The notes below the pieces were generated by a model. That model had not been told where the DNA came from and ran no database searches. It saw nothing but the letters and a program-made list of their open reading frames with translations. Positions 25,012 through 34,000 of a stretch of 64,000 nucleotides of DNA are shown here, one piece after another. The stretch covers positions 20,647 through 84,646 of the forward strand of contig CAYYNP010000006.1 in the NCBI GenBank assembly GCA_964472545.1. The letters are read 5' to 3'. The stretch is from CAYYNP01 sp964472545. Lineage in GTDB: Bacteria > Planctomycetota > Planctomycetia > Pirellulales > Thermoguttaceae. How positions within the stretch are numbered: position 1 is the stretch's first letter; every line of letters starts with the position of its first letter. Made by a program: the position numbers and the translations under genes.

Positions 25012-26310
25012 ATGAAGACGAGCAGATTCCACGCCAGCGCAATCTTCCTTGTGCTGTGCACGTCGATTCTCGTGGCCCTCGCCGCGCCGGCTTCCGCCCA
25101 ACTGGCCGATTCGGCCTGGCCGGACTACGGCGGCGGGTACGCCAACCAACATCGCAGTCCCTACCACGGCCCGACGGAAGACCCGGCCGTGCTTTGGGCC
25201 TACGACCTGCAAGACCTGGGCGCACGGGGCTTCCAGCGGGGGTATCACCAGCCAATCCTGTTGCCCGACGGCACGATCGTGCTGAACACGGCCGACGGCA
25301 GCGACGACCAGATTGTGGCGCTCAACGGCGATGGCACGCTCCGTTGGCACTTCGACGAGAGCAGCCTGGGGCCATGGCTGGCCGCCGACGTCAACGATCA
25401 GATCTACACGATCCGTAAGACGTATGGCTCCAGCGGTTCGGCCCGGCTGCGGGCGATCGACTTCGAGGGGAACCCGCGATGGCTGTCGAACTTGCCCGGC
25501 AGCAACCCCACGCAAAACGGCCCGGCCGTCGGACGCAACGGCAACGTCTTCGCTGCGGTGGATCACTCCCCGTTGCGGGCAATCACCTACAACGGCGCCA
25601 CGACGTGGTCGTCGGCCTCGGCCGGATACTACGACAACCCGGCCGTGGCCGAAGACGGCACCGTTTACGTCGGCGGCGACGCCCTGAAGGCGCTGGCGCC
25701 CGACGGACGGATGCTGTGGAGTTATCCGCTGCGAACCGAGTTCAACCGCAATCCGAAGTATCTCTCGCCGGCCATCGGCGACGACGGGAAGATCTTCGCC
25801 GGCCAGACGTCGACCGTCTCGAACGTGGTGGCACTGAGTCCAACAGGCAAGGCACTCTGGACACGGCCCGATCTCGACGGAACGCCGGCAATCGGTCCCG
25901 AAGGCCAGCTCTACGTGGTGCCCGAATCCGGCATCCTCACCGCGCTCGACTCGGACACCGGAGAGACACTCTGGGCCTATCAGACCGGCAAGACCGACTA
26001 CTACAACTCCGAGGGCGTCACGATCGACGTCGCCGGCAACCTCTACGTGTCGAACGACCAGGGCGTGGTCACCTCGCTCAGCAGCGACGGCCAGTTGCGT
26101 TGGAGCCTCGACCTGGCTCCCGATCAATCCGGCTTCGTCGGCATCAGCGCCCCGGTGATTGGCCCGGATCAGACGCTCTACATCGTCGGCGGCAACACGG
26201 GGATGGTCTTCGCCGTGGTGCCGGAGCCTTCCACGTTGGTGCTGTTGGGCGTGGGAGCGACCGGGCTGGCCATGTGGGGCTGGCGGAGAAGACGGCAGGG
26301 GTGCCGATAG
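25012..26310 (+). CDS. PEP-CTERM protein with PQQ-type beta-propeller
   Basis: A 432-residue exported protein. The ATG at 25012 is preceded by AGAGG; an upstream GTG-type extension to 24982 is less likely. The signal peptide runs ILVALAAPASA near residue 33. The body is a beta-propeller of PQQ-like repeats: GTLRWHFDESSLG, GATTWSSASAGYYDNP and TGKALWTRPDLDGTPAIG. The tail is VPEPSTLVLLGVGATGL followed by WRRRRQG, the exosortase sorting signal. The next PEP-CTERM gene follows 32 bases downstream. Probable surface or matrix protein; no cofactor ligands can be assigned. Confidence 0.85.
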   Translation: MKTSRFHASAIFLVLCTSILVALAAPASAQLADSAWPDYGGGYANQHRSPYHGPTEDPAVLWAYDLQDLGARGFQRGYHQPILLPDGTIVLNTADGSDDQIVALNGDGTLRWHFDESSLGPWLAADVNDQIYTIRKTYGSSGSARLRAIDFEGNPRWLSNLPGSNPTQNGPAVGRNGNVFAAVDHSPLRAITYNGATTWSSASAGYYDNPAVAEDGTVYVGGDALKALAPDGRMLWSYPLRTEFNRNPKYLSPAIGDDGKIFAGQTSTVSNVVALSPTGKALWTRPDLDGTPAIGPEGQLYVVPESGILTALDSDTGETLWAYQTGKTDYYNSEGVTIDVAGNLYVSNDQGVVTSLSSDGQLRWSLDLAPDQSGFVGISAPVIGPDQTLYIVGGNTGMVFAVVPEPSTLVLLGVGATGLAMWGWRRRRQGCR

Positions 26311-26342
26311 CTATTGGTCCAACTCGATAAGGAGACAATACG

Positions 26343-27194
26343 ATGAGAGTCTTCGTCAGTTGCGCAATCCTGTCAATCCTGCTGGCATCCACCGCCCGCG
26401 CGGACACGTTGCCGCCGGGAACGCTGATTGCTGCCGCGGCGTTCAACGATGACGCCGGGCTGTACAGCGACCCGGTCGCCAACTCGCCGTACGAAATCGG
26501 TGCCACGGCGCTCTACCGCGGCGTGGGCGAGCCGGGCTGGGCCGTCGGCTGGACGGTCAGCGTGGGCGGATCGAATCCTCCCTTTGGTTCGTACTACGGC
26601 GATATCCGCGGCGACGTAACCCACGAGGGCGACGGCGCCTTGCGGATGCGGAATCGCCCGAGTCCGTTCGAGCAGCTTTGGATGCATCGTCGGTTCGCGC
26701 CGGCGATCGCGGAGAAGTTCCGTATCGACCAGTACGTGAACATCCCACCCGGCGGAAGCTTCGGCTCGCGCCCGTTCGGTCCCGGCTCAGGCGGTCTCGT
26801 CGGCCGCATCGGTCCCTCGTGGTCGGCTTCGGGTGGGAACTTCTACGCGCTGGACGGCAACGGGCGGGGCAGCACCAACGGGGAGTTTTCCGGCTTCACC
26901 TGGGAGCCGAATACCTGGTACAAAGTGAGCCTCATTGTCGATCCGGCCGAGCAGACGTTCGAGTTCCTGGTCGACGACCAGCGCTACGACGCCCCGGACC
27001 CGTTGGGGTTTCGCGGCAGCCCTGCGTCGATCGACCACATCAGCTATCTCACGAACACGTTGCTTTACATCGACGACATCCGCATCACGGCCGTGCCCGA
27101 GCCGTCTGCATTGGCCGGGCTGGCCATCGGCGCCGCCGGGCTGATAGTGCTCGCGGTACGACGGCGACGACGGCGGCAGAATCTGGATGCGTGA
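26343..27194 (+). CDS. PEP-CTERM protein, LamG-like fold
   Basis: A 283-residue exported protein: signal peptide VSCAILSILLASTARA, a beta-rich body and the C-terminal sorting signal VPEPSALAGLAIGAAGL with RRRRRRQ tail. The segments TWYKVSLIVDPAEQTFEFLV and YIDDIRITA are typical of concanavalin/LamG-like sandwiches in planctomycete PEP-CTERM proteins. A strong AAGGAG lies 9 bases before the ATG. It is probably co-transcribed with the propeller gene upstream. Confidence 0.8.
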   Translation: MRVFVSCAILSILLASTARADTLPPGTLIAAAAFNDDAGLYSDPVANSPYEIGATALYRGVGEPGWAVGWTVSVGGSNPPFGSYYGDIRGDVTHEGDGALRMRNRPSPFEQLWMHRRFAPAIAEKFRIDQYVNIPPGGSFGSRPFGPGSGGLVGRIGPSWSASGGNFYALDGNGRGSTNGEFSGFTWEPNTWYKVSLIVDPAEQTFEFLVDDQRYDAPDPLGFRGSPASIDHISYLTNTLLYIDDIRITAVPEPSALAGLAIGAAGLIVLAVRRRRRRQNLDA

Positions 27195-27211
27195 TCGCCG
27201 ACCACTGCCGC

Positions 27212-28045
27212 CTAACCAAACTGCCACACCCGGCTATCGCAAACCGGCCGGTAGCCGATCTGGCGGTAGATGCCGTTGGACGTGGAGTTGGCCAGGTCGG
27301 CGTAGAGGTAGCAGCGGGTGTTGCCGGCCTCGATAAGGTGTTGCGTTAGTGCGGCGACGCAGGACGTGGCATAACCGCGCCGGCGAAACTGCTGCGGGGT
27401 GTAGACCAGGAACACGCGGGCGCTGCCTGCCGCGCCGGGGCCGAAGCAGGCCATGCTCACCTGCTCGTTATCTTCCCACACGAAGAGTTGGCCGTCGGCG
27501 ATACGGTGCCGGATCACCGTATCGTGGTCTTCTTCGCTTGCGGCGAGCCCTGCTTCGTAACGGTACTCCCGGCGCCAAGCGGCCAACAGTCTCACGTCGG
27601 CCTCTTCCGCGCGGCGCAGATGTCCCGGGCTGGTTTTCGGCGGGAGCACGCGGTCGCATTGGTATACCCGCTGGGTCATCTTCGTCGAACAGGCCCTCCC
27701 CGATTTCTTGCTCCACAGTTGCGCGAAGACCTCGGCGTCGGGCACGGGCCCGGCCAGACCGGTGACCGGGGCGTCGCTCTCGAGGAGACTATCGGCGAGC
27801 GCTTCCATCGCGTCGGCCGACGCTCGGGTGACGACTAACTCTTGAGGAGGGGTCATTAGCGCGGCCGCGGCTATTCCGTCGCCCTCGACCGTGAGCAAGT
27901 GAGGTTCGGCCGGATACTCCTCGGGGCGCTCTTTCAGGTGGGAGGCTATACCCAATACGAGGTTGTTCTCGGCCTCTTCACGTCGCAGCCAAGGCCCAGC
28001 CCGGTCGAGAAACTCATCCACCGACTTGTGACGGACAACTCGCAT
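27212..28045 (-). CDS. GNAT-family N-acetyltransferase
   Basis: A 277-residue protein. The C-terminal half holds the acetyl-CoA site: ARVFLVYTPQQFRRRGYATS, with the Q/R-x-x-G-x-A loop read here as RRRGYA, and NGIYRQIGYRPVCDS at the end. The N-terminal half is a second, diverged GNAT-like domain (NNLVLGIASHLKERP). ATG 28045 (MRVVRHKS) is preferred over 28162 because family similarity begins there. Substrate unknown. Confidence 0.8.
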   Translation of the reverse strand: MRVVRHKSVDEFLDRAGPWLRREEAENNLVLGIASHLKERPEEYPAEPHLLTVEGDGIAAAALMTPPQELVVTRASADAMEALADSLLESDAPVTGLAGPVPDAEVFAQLWSKKSGRACSTKMTQRVYQCDRVLPPKTSPGHLRRAEEADVRLLAAWRREYRYEAGLAASEEDHDTVIRHRIADGQLFVWEDNEQVSMACFGPGAAGSARVFLVYTPQQFRRRGYATSCVAALTQHLIEAGNTRCYLYADLANSTSNGIYRQIGYRPVCDSRVWQFG

Positions 28046-28374
28046 GTGACCTATTGTTGGGCGGATTGCGTACCGGATGCTATTCTCATCAGCATCCCAA
28101 CGCGATCGATTGTAGAATATCGGCACGACGGGCGGAAGCGGCCGACGTGCTGTGATTTTCATAACATGCTTTCACCAAAGAATTTACCTGCCTAGCCGAG
28201 GGCGGAAGCCCCCGGAGAGTTTTAAGCCGGTTTGTGCCGCCCGACGGCTGCTCTAAACTCTCCAGGGACTTCCGCCCACGGCTACGCAGCTTCCGCCCAC
28301 TGCCGGGCAAACGGAAACACAACCCACCAATCCCCTGCAAGATCCGCCCTTCGGCGGCAACTCTCCTTGCGGCC
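28046..28374. other. Divergent intergenic region with inverted repeat
   Basis: This 329-base gap lies between the divergent acetyltransferase and sigma factor genes and should hold promoters for both. The only clear structure is the family I inverted repeat at 28193-28284. I could not pick a promoter with confidence. Confidence 0.4.
28193..28284. repeat. Inverted repeat, family I
   Basis: The left arm TAGCCGAGGGCGGAAGCCCC... (28193-28224) and right arm (28254-28284) are reverse complements with a few mismatches around a 29-base centre. A third partial arm (GCTTCCGCCCAC, 28289-28300) follows. Confidence 0.75.
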
Positions 28375-28962
28375 ATGACCGAACCGAAGACTCGCCACCA
28401 GCCGTCGGCCCACGTCGCGCAGCCAACGCCGCCAACGATCGATTGGCAGGCGGCGCTGGCGGAACACGACCGCTGGATGCGCACCGTGGTGCGTGCCCGG
28501 CTGGGCGAGCCGCAGGCGGTCGACGAAGTGATGCAGGAGGTGGCCGTGGCGGCGGTCGAGCAACGCGCACCGCTGGCCGATCCGAGCAAAGTGGCTCCGT
28601 GGCTCTATCGGCTGGCGGTGACCCAGACGCTGATGTATCGGCGGAAACAGGGCCGGCGCCGCAAGCTGACCGACCGCTATGCCCAGCGTCACCGCCCCAC
28701 CGAGCACGACACCCGCGAGCCGGACCCGCTCGGCTGGCTGCTGGCCGAAGAACGCAGGAAGCAGGTCCGCCAAGCGCTTGGCCGTCTGCCGCGGCGCGAT
28801 GCGGAGATCCTGTTGCTGAAGTACACGGAGAATTGGAGTTATCGGCAGTTGGCCGAACACTTGGGAATCAGTACCAGCGCCGTCGAAGCCCGGCTGCACC
28901 GCGCGCGGAAGCGGTTGCGCAAGGAGTTGGCGGCCATGGAAGTGGTTGAGGTACCGACATGA
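28375..28962 (+). CDS. ECF-type RNA polymerase sigma factor
   Basis: A 195-residue sigma factor. Region 2 is seen in VDEVMQEVAVAAVEQ and WLYRLAVTQTLMYRRK (DNA melting and -10 contact); region 4 is the helix-turn-helix RQLAEHLGISTSAVEARLHR with LPRRDAEILLLKY before it. The ATG at 28375 is preferred; the longer frame to 28234 runs into the family I repeat. The stop overlaps the next start by 4 bases (ATGA), so sigma factor and putative anti-sigma are translationally coupled. Confidence 0.88.
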   Translation: MTEPKTRHQPSAHVAQPTPPTIDWQAALAEHDRWMRTVVRARLGEPQAVDEVMQEVAVAAVEQRAPLADPSKVAPWLYRLAVTQTLMYRRKQGRRRKLTDRYAQRHRPTEHDTREPDPLGWLLAEERRKQVRQALGRLPRRDAEILLLKYTENWSYRQLAEHLGISTSAVEARLHRARKRLRKELAAMEVVEVPT

Positions 28963-29687
28963 ACCCGATCGACGACGTATTGGTTCGCGACGACGATCAT
29001 CGATTCGATCTGCTGGTCGACGGGGAACTCGACGATCGCCAGCGCCGCGAGTTGCTCGCCGGCCTGGACGACGAGCCGGGCGGCTGGCGTCAATGTGCGT
29101 TGGCTTTCCTCGAGGCCCAGGCCTGGCGAGGCGACTTCGGCCAGATCGTCGAGTCGCCGCGGCCGGTGGAAGAGTCGACGGTTGCTGCGAAACCACGGCC
29201 CTGGCTCGGTCGAAACGCCAAGATGCTCTTGGCGATGGCGGCCAGTTTCCTGGTGGCGTTGCTGCTGGGCATCCAGGCGCGCGGCCTGTTGAACACGCCC
29301 GGCTCGGATGACGTTCCGCCGTCGATGGTGGCCGGCGGCGAATCTCCCGAAACGCCGCAAGGCCCCCCGCCGCAGCCTCCATCGTCGCCGGATAACGTCG
29401 ACGACGGGTCATCGCAGCCGCAGAACGTGACGCTGGGGCCGTGGCGGATGGTCGGCAACGGCGATCCGATCAACCTGCCGGCCGTCCCACGCGACGAGAT
29501 CGACGAAGAGTGGCTCAACAGCTTTCCCGCCGCGATCCCCGAAGAGTTGGTCCGGCAACTGGAGCAGAACGGTTGCGGCGTGGTGCGGCGGCGCGAGTAC
29601 GTGCCGTATCGCATGGAGGACGGCCGCCAAGTGGTCGTGCCCATGGACCAGTACGAAATCCGTTACGTCGGGCGTCCGGCATTGTAA
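28959..29687 (+). CDS. Putative anti-sigma factor, single-pass membrane protein
   Basis: A 242-residue protein. The cytoplasmic N-terminus has a short acidic helix pair (FDLLVDGELDDRQRRELLAG), as seen in zinc-less anti-sigma domains of planctomycetes. A transmembrane helix lies near residues 90-107 (MLLAMAASFLVALLLGIQA). The periplasmic part is Pro-rich and then a small domain ending EIRYVG. The 4-base overlap with the sigma gene supports the regulatory pairing, but binding is inference. Confidence 0.7.
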   Translation: MNPIDDVLVRDDDHRFDLLVDGELDDRQRRELLAGLDDEPGGWRQCALAFLEAQAWRGDFGQIVESPRPVEESTVAAKPRPWLGRNAKMLLAMAASFLVALLLGIQARGLLNTPGSDDVPPSMVAGGESPETPQGPPPQPPSSPDNVDDGSSQPQNVTLGPWRMVGNGDPINLPAVPRDEIDEEWLNSFPAAIPEELVRQLEQNGCGVVRRREYVPYRMEDGRQVVVPMDQYEIRYVGRPAL

Positions 29688-29739
29688 AGGTCCGCAGGAC
29701 TCATCCGCTTCCCTTTTCTTACGTGGAAGGAGTATCGAA

Positions 29740-30873
29740 ATGTTGAAGTATCTGTGCATCGCGGGCATCGCCTCGGCGATGCTCTGGAGTGTGGCGGCAA
29801 CCGCCGCCGAGCCGACCCGCGGCGCCGCCGTGGCCGTGGGGCCGGCGCGCGTGGTCGTGCATGTCGAGGCCAAAGAGCCGCCGGCGAATGCACCCGGCGA
29901 CGGAGAGAAACGAGGCGCCAACTTCACTGGCCGGGCATGGAACCTAGGCTCGGGCAACCTGACCGCGCCGTTTCCGCAAGGGTTGAACGTCGTGGCCGAC
30001 GTCGTCCAAGTGAGCGAGTTCTGGATCGGCGTGGAGTGTTCTCCGGCCGACGACGCGTTGCGGGCGCAACTCGGTTTGAAGGAAGGCCAGGGGCTGGTCG
30101 CCAATCACGTCGTTCCGGAGGGCCCGGCCGCTAAGGCGGGAATCCAGCGCTTCGACGTGTTGCTTTCGGCCAACGACAAACCGTTGGGAGACGTTTCCGA
30201 TTTGGTGGGCGCGATCGAGGCGGCCAAGGAGAAAGAGGTTTCGTTGAAGTTGATTCGTGGCGGCAAGCCGCAGAATGTCACCGTCGTGCCGGCCAAACGC
30301 GCTGAAGGCAACGTCCGCGCACTGCTGCCGCACGGCGAGTGGCAGGCGCGCGACTGGTTGCCCCGGCAACTTCGTCCGTGGAATTACGCCGGAGAGCCGC
30401 TCCAATTCCGCTTCATCCATCCGCCAGCCGTGCTGCCGCCGGACGCCGAAGTCCGCATTGAGGCAATGCCGGGAAACATGTCCGTAACGATTGCCAAGAA
30501 GGGCAACGAACCGGCGAAGATCACGGTCAAGCGAGGCGAAAAGGAGTGGAAGGACGTCAGCGAGTACCAGTTGGACGACTTGCCCGGGGACGTCCGGCCG
30601 CACGTTGAGCGGATGCTGCGAGGTGCCCTTGGAGGCGGGCCGGGGTGGACCGCCACCCGCCGATTCGACTTCGTTCCCTACAATATCGCGCCGCGGCAGC
30701 CGGGAGATCCGGCGAATTTCATCCGAACCCACCCCCCATCCCGGACACCCAACCTCCAACGGCAGATCGACCAGATGCACGAGCAACTCGAACAACTCCG
30801 CAAGTCGATCGAGCAATTGCAGAAGGCGGCCGGCCGGCCCGAGAATCCGGAAGGCGCCGCAACTGATTGCTGA
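29740..30873 (+). CDS. Periplasmic PDZ-domain protein
   Basis: A 377-residue protein with signal peptide (KYLCIAGIASAMLWSVAATA). Residues about 95-190 form a PDZ domain: IGVECSPADDALRAQLGL, GLVANHVVPEGPAAKAGIQR and FDVLLSANDKPLGDVSDLVG. No protease catalytic triad is present. The C-terminus is a coiled coil (QRQIDQMHEQLEQLRKSIEQ). It sits 52 bases after the anti-sigma gene. In known envelope-stress systems PDZ proteins sense misfolded proteins near anti-sigma factors; that role is plausible but unproven here. A strong terminator follows. Confidence 0.8.
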   Translation: MLKYLCIAGIASAMLWSVAATAAEPTRGAAVAVGPARVVVHVEAKEPPANAPGDGEKRGANFTGRAWNLGSGNLTAPFPQGLNVVADVVQVSEFWIGVECSPADDALRAQLGLKEGQGLVANHVVPEGPAAKAGIQRFDVLLSANDKPLGDVSDLVGAIEAAKEKEVSLKLIRGGKPQNVTVVPAKRAEGNVRALLPHGEWQARDWLPRQLRPWNYAGEPLQFRFIHPPAVLPPDAEVRIEAMPGNMSVTIAKKGNEPAKITVKRGEKEWKDVSEYQLDDLPGDVRPHVERMLRGALGGGPGWTATRRFDFVPYNIAPRQPGDPANFIRTHPPSRTPNLQRQIDQMHEQLEQLRKSIEQLQKAAGRPENPEGAATDC

Positions 30874-30913
30874 AAGTTGCCACAAGGCAACATCATCCGC
30901 CGCATGTTCGTGC

Positions 30914-30955
30914 AAGGGCGGTCCCAAACTTGTCGGGACCGCCCTTTGCTTGTTT
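30914..30955 (+). terminator. Rho-independent terminator of the sigma/anti-sigma/PDZ operon
   Basis: AAGGGCGGTCCC (30914-30925) pairs perfectly with GGGACCGCCCTT (30935-30946) around a 9-base loop, followed by TGCTTGTTTT. Confidence 0.85.
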
Positions 30956-31027
30956 TCGGGAAGAGTCTAGAATTCCCCGAGGGCCGCGTGCGTTCGCGGG
31001 CCACAGCCGTCCTCGTGGAGGATCGAC

Positions 31028-34000
31028 GTGATGTCGAGGCCGTCTCGTTCTTCTGCTGCGTCGGGCCGCAACTGGCGGGCGGCGTCCGGCGGCACCGTGG
31101 CGGCGTCCCGGACGACGCGCCGCGTCGTGCTGAGTTTGCTCGGCCTGGCTTTGTTGGGACTGTTGGCCTGGTGGCTGTTGCGGTTGATGTTCGTGCCGGG
31201 CGCGCGTCTGGCCTGTCTATCCGTGACCGAGTACGACACCGGCTCCGTGCCGCCGATCCCGTACGGCGACGAGGACGTGGCCGCGTTTCGCAAGCTCCTG
31301 GCGCCGGGCCAAGAGGACGTGCCCGCGTTGACGACACTGCAGGTCTCCGGGAGCATCACCGATCTGGGCGGCGCGCTGAAGCAGGTGCTCTCCGACGATC
31401 CCCGCGACACGCTGATTCTGCTGGTCGGCGCCCACGGCATTTCGGACGACGGCACGGCCTACCTGCTCTGTAGCGATTGCCTGAGCAACGAACCGCAAGG
31501 CCGCCACGCGGTGGGCGAACTGCTCGCGCAAGTCAGCGGCGCATCGGCCGGGCAAAAACTGTTGCTGCTGAACACGGCGCACCTGCCGGCCGATCCGCGG
31601 CTGGCGATGGTCGTCAACGAGTTTCCCCGGCTGCTGCGCGAGGAAGTCGAGGCTCTCGACGACTCGGACCTCTGGGTGCTGGCGGCCGGCGGGCCGTTTG
31701 AAACGTCTCACGTGTCGCACGCCCAGCGGCGGTCGGTCTTCGGCTACTACCTGACCGAAGGCCTTCGCGGTGCGGCCGACGCCGACGGCAACCAGGTCGT
31801 CGATCTGGCCGAGCTGGTGGCTTACGTTCGCGGGGGCGTCGATGCGTGGATGACGCAACACGCCCACGACGCGGCGACACAAACCTGCTACCTCCTGCGC
31901 GGCGGTATGGGCATCGCCGAAGCGGACGCCGACGTCGAGTTGCTGCCGGTCGCTACGTCCGGTGAGGAGTCAGGGCAGGAGGAGGTGGCCAAAGGCGGTG
32001 GATCGCGTGACACCGAGGCGGCTACCGCGGCCCGGCAAGAGGTGCGTCGCCTCTTGGGCGAGGCATGGGAACGCCACGATCGTGTGCATCGCCGCTACAG
32101 CGGAGAGTCGCAGCCGATCGACTACGCACCACACATCTGGCGCGAGTTTCAGGAGCTGCTGTTGGCGTACGAAAGACAGTATCGCGTTGGGCCAGATTCG
32201 GCCATGGAATCGCTCCAGCGCCAACTGGAGACGAAGATCCTCCCGATACAGCACCTGGTTGGCAACGGAGAGCTGCCGCCGGAAGTCGAGCGATCCACCG
32301 TGGTCGGACGCCTGGCCGAGGCCCGGCGATGCTCCTTCGAACTTCAGCAGGGCACGGACGAATCGCCGGCCATGATCGCGTATCCGCCCCGGTACGTCGA
32401 CGCGCAGCACAAGAAGAACTTCTTCCTGCACAAAGCACCCTATTACGTTCGCTGGCACGCGAGCGCATCGCGTGTGTCGGAGCTTCGACTTGGGCGTCAC
32501 GCCAAGATCCTCCGAATGCTTGACGCGCTGGCGGAGGTGAGCGATTGCCTGGACACGCTGGAACGCGAGGCCGGGGCAAACCAGTATCGGAGCCAAGCAG
32601 AAGCGGAAGCGCGGGCCGCCGAGGCTCTGGGGGGGCTGATCGACCGCCTCTATCTACACGCCGGGGAATTGTCGCTCGACGGCGACGCCGTCGAGGTGTT
32701 AGACCTGTACGAGCGGGGGCAGACCAAAGGGCTGGGCGCGCGCATCGAAACGTTACTCTGCACGCCGCTGTTGTCCGCCGAGCGGCGGATGCAATTGCTG
32801 GACGTGCTGGAAGACTTGCCGCAGGATCTCCCGCAACGGCCGAACGACGAACCGGCCGGCGACTTCTCGCCCCCGTCGATCAGCCGATGGCGATGGGAGC
32901 GTCTGCGCGATCAGGCCGTGCTCGAGGAGGCATTGGTACGGCTCGCCGACCCTGAGGCCGAGTTGACCTTGCCAAGACCGCCCGGTGAGGTGGGCGACGT
33001 CGAGACGCACTGGGCCGCGTATCGGCAGTTCGGCAAACAACTCCGCGCAGCTTACCGAAGCTGGCCCCAGACCGTAGCCGAGCGGCTTCGGACGGATGAT
33101 CCGGCCACTGTGGCGGGCGGAGAACGCCGGCTGCGTCTGCTGGACGCCCGAGACGCCGGCAACGAACACCAGATGCCGATCGATGTTTGCGTTCGCGCAG
33201 CCCGGCAGATCCAGTTTAACATCGCACCTTCCGTCAGCTTGCCGGCAGACCCGCAGCAAGAGGCGATCGCGCTGCAACTGGGTCCCACGACGCCCTTCGA
33301 CGTAACCGTGGAGACGCTCGGTGCGGTGGCCGATCGGGCCGACGTGACGCTTCAGTACCCGGCGGAACGGATCGCGGTCACGACTCAGCAGCAGCAGCCG
33401 ATCGCGCCCGGCCAGTCCGTGCCGGTGCGACTGCGGCCGGGCCAGTCGGTATTTCGTTTCCTCGCTACCGCAAAGCAATACGCCGGCACGGGCGCTACGG
33501 TCAGTGCCACGCTTACGATCACCACCGTCAGCGGCGAGACCGACTGGCGCGAGGTTACCTTTCGGCTGCCCCAAAGGGATGTCGTCGAGCTACAGATCCT
33601 CCGGCGGGTGGACGGAGGAAATATCGGCGAAGGCAACTGGCTGCGACGATTGCCGGACGGCAACTTTCGGCTACTTCCATATCCCAATCGCACGATCGCA
33701 TATCGCCTGCAACTTGTCAATCGCTTCGGCGTGCCGAAGTCGGTCGAGGTCCATCTGCTGGCGATGCCCGCGCTTGGCCCCGGCCAGAAGCCGTCGGCCG
33801 CCACGCTGCTGGACGGCGACGGCAACCTGCTGCCGAACCTGAAGCCGTTGGCACCGCCGGCCGTCGTCGAATTGTCCGAGGACACGCAGCCTGTGGCCGT
33901 GAAGTTCGCGGCCAAGAGAGCTCCCGCTACGGAGGCCGGCGCCCCGGCTGCCGATGCCGCCACTCCGGCGGAGGGTGAGGAGGAGGCGAAGCCTAAGAAG

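Noticed and set aside
24508..26127. Minus-strand open frame through the folP to PEP-CTERM gap, with a CPRCG motif
   Set aside because: Most of it is antisense to the PEP-CTERM gene; the gap portion has no start site or family resemblance. A decayed gene cannot be fully excluded.
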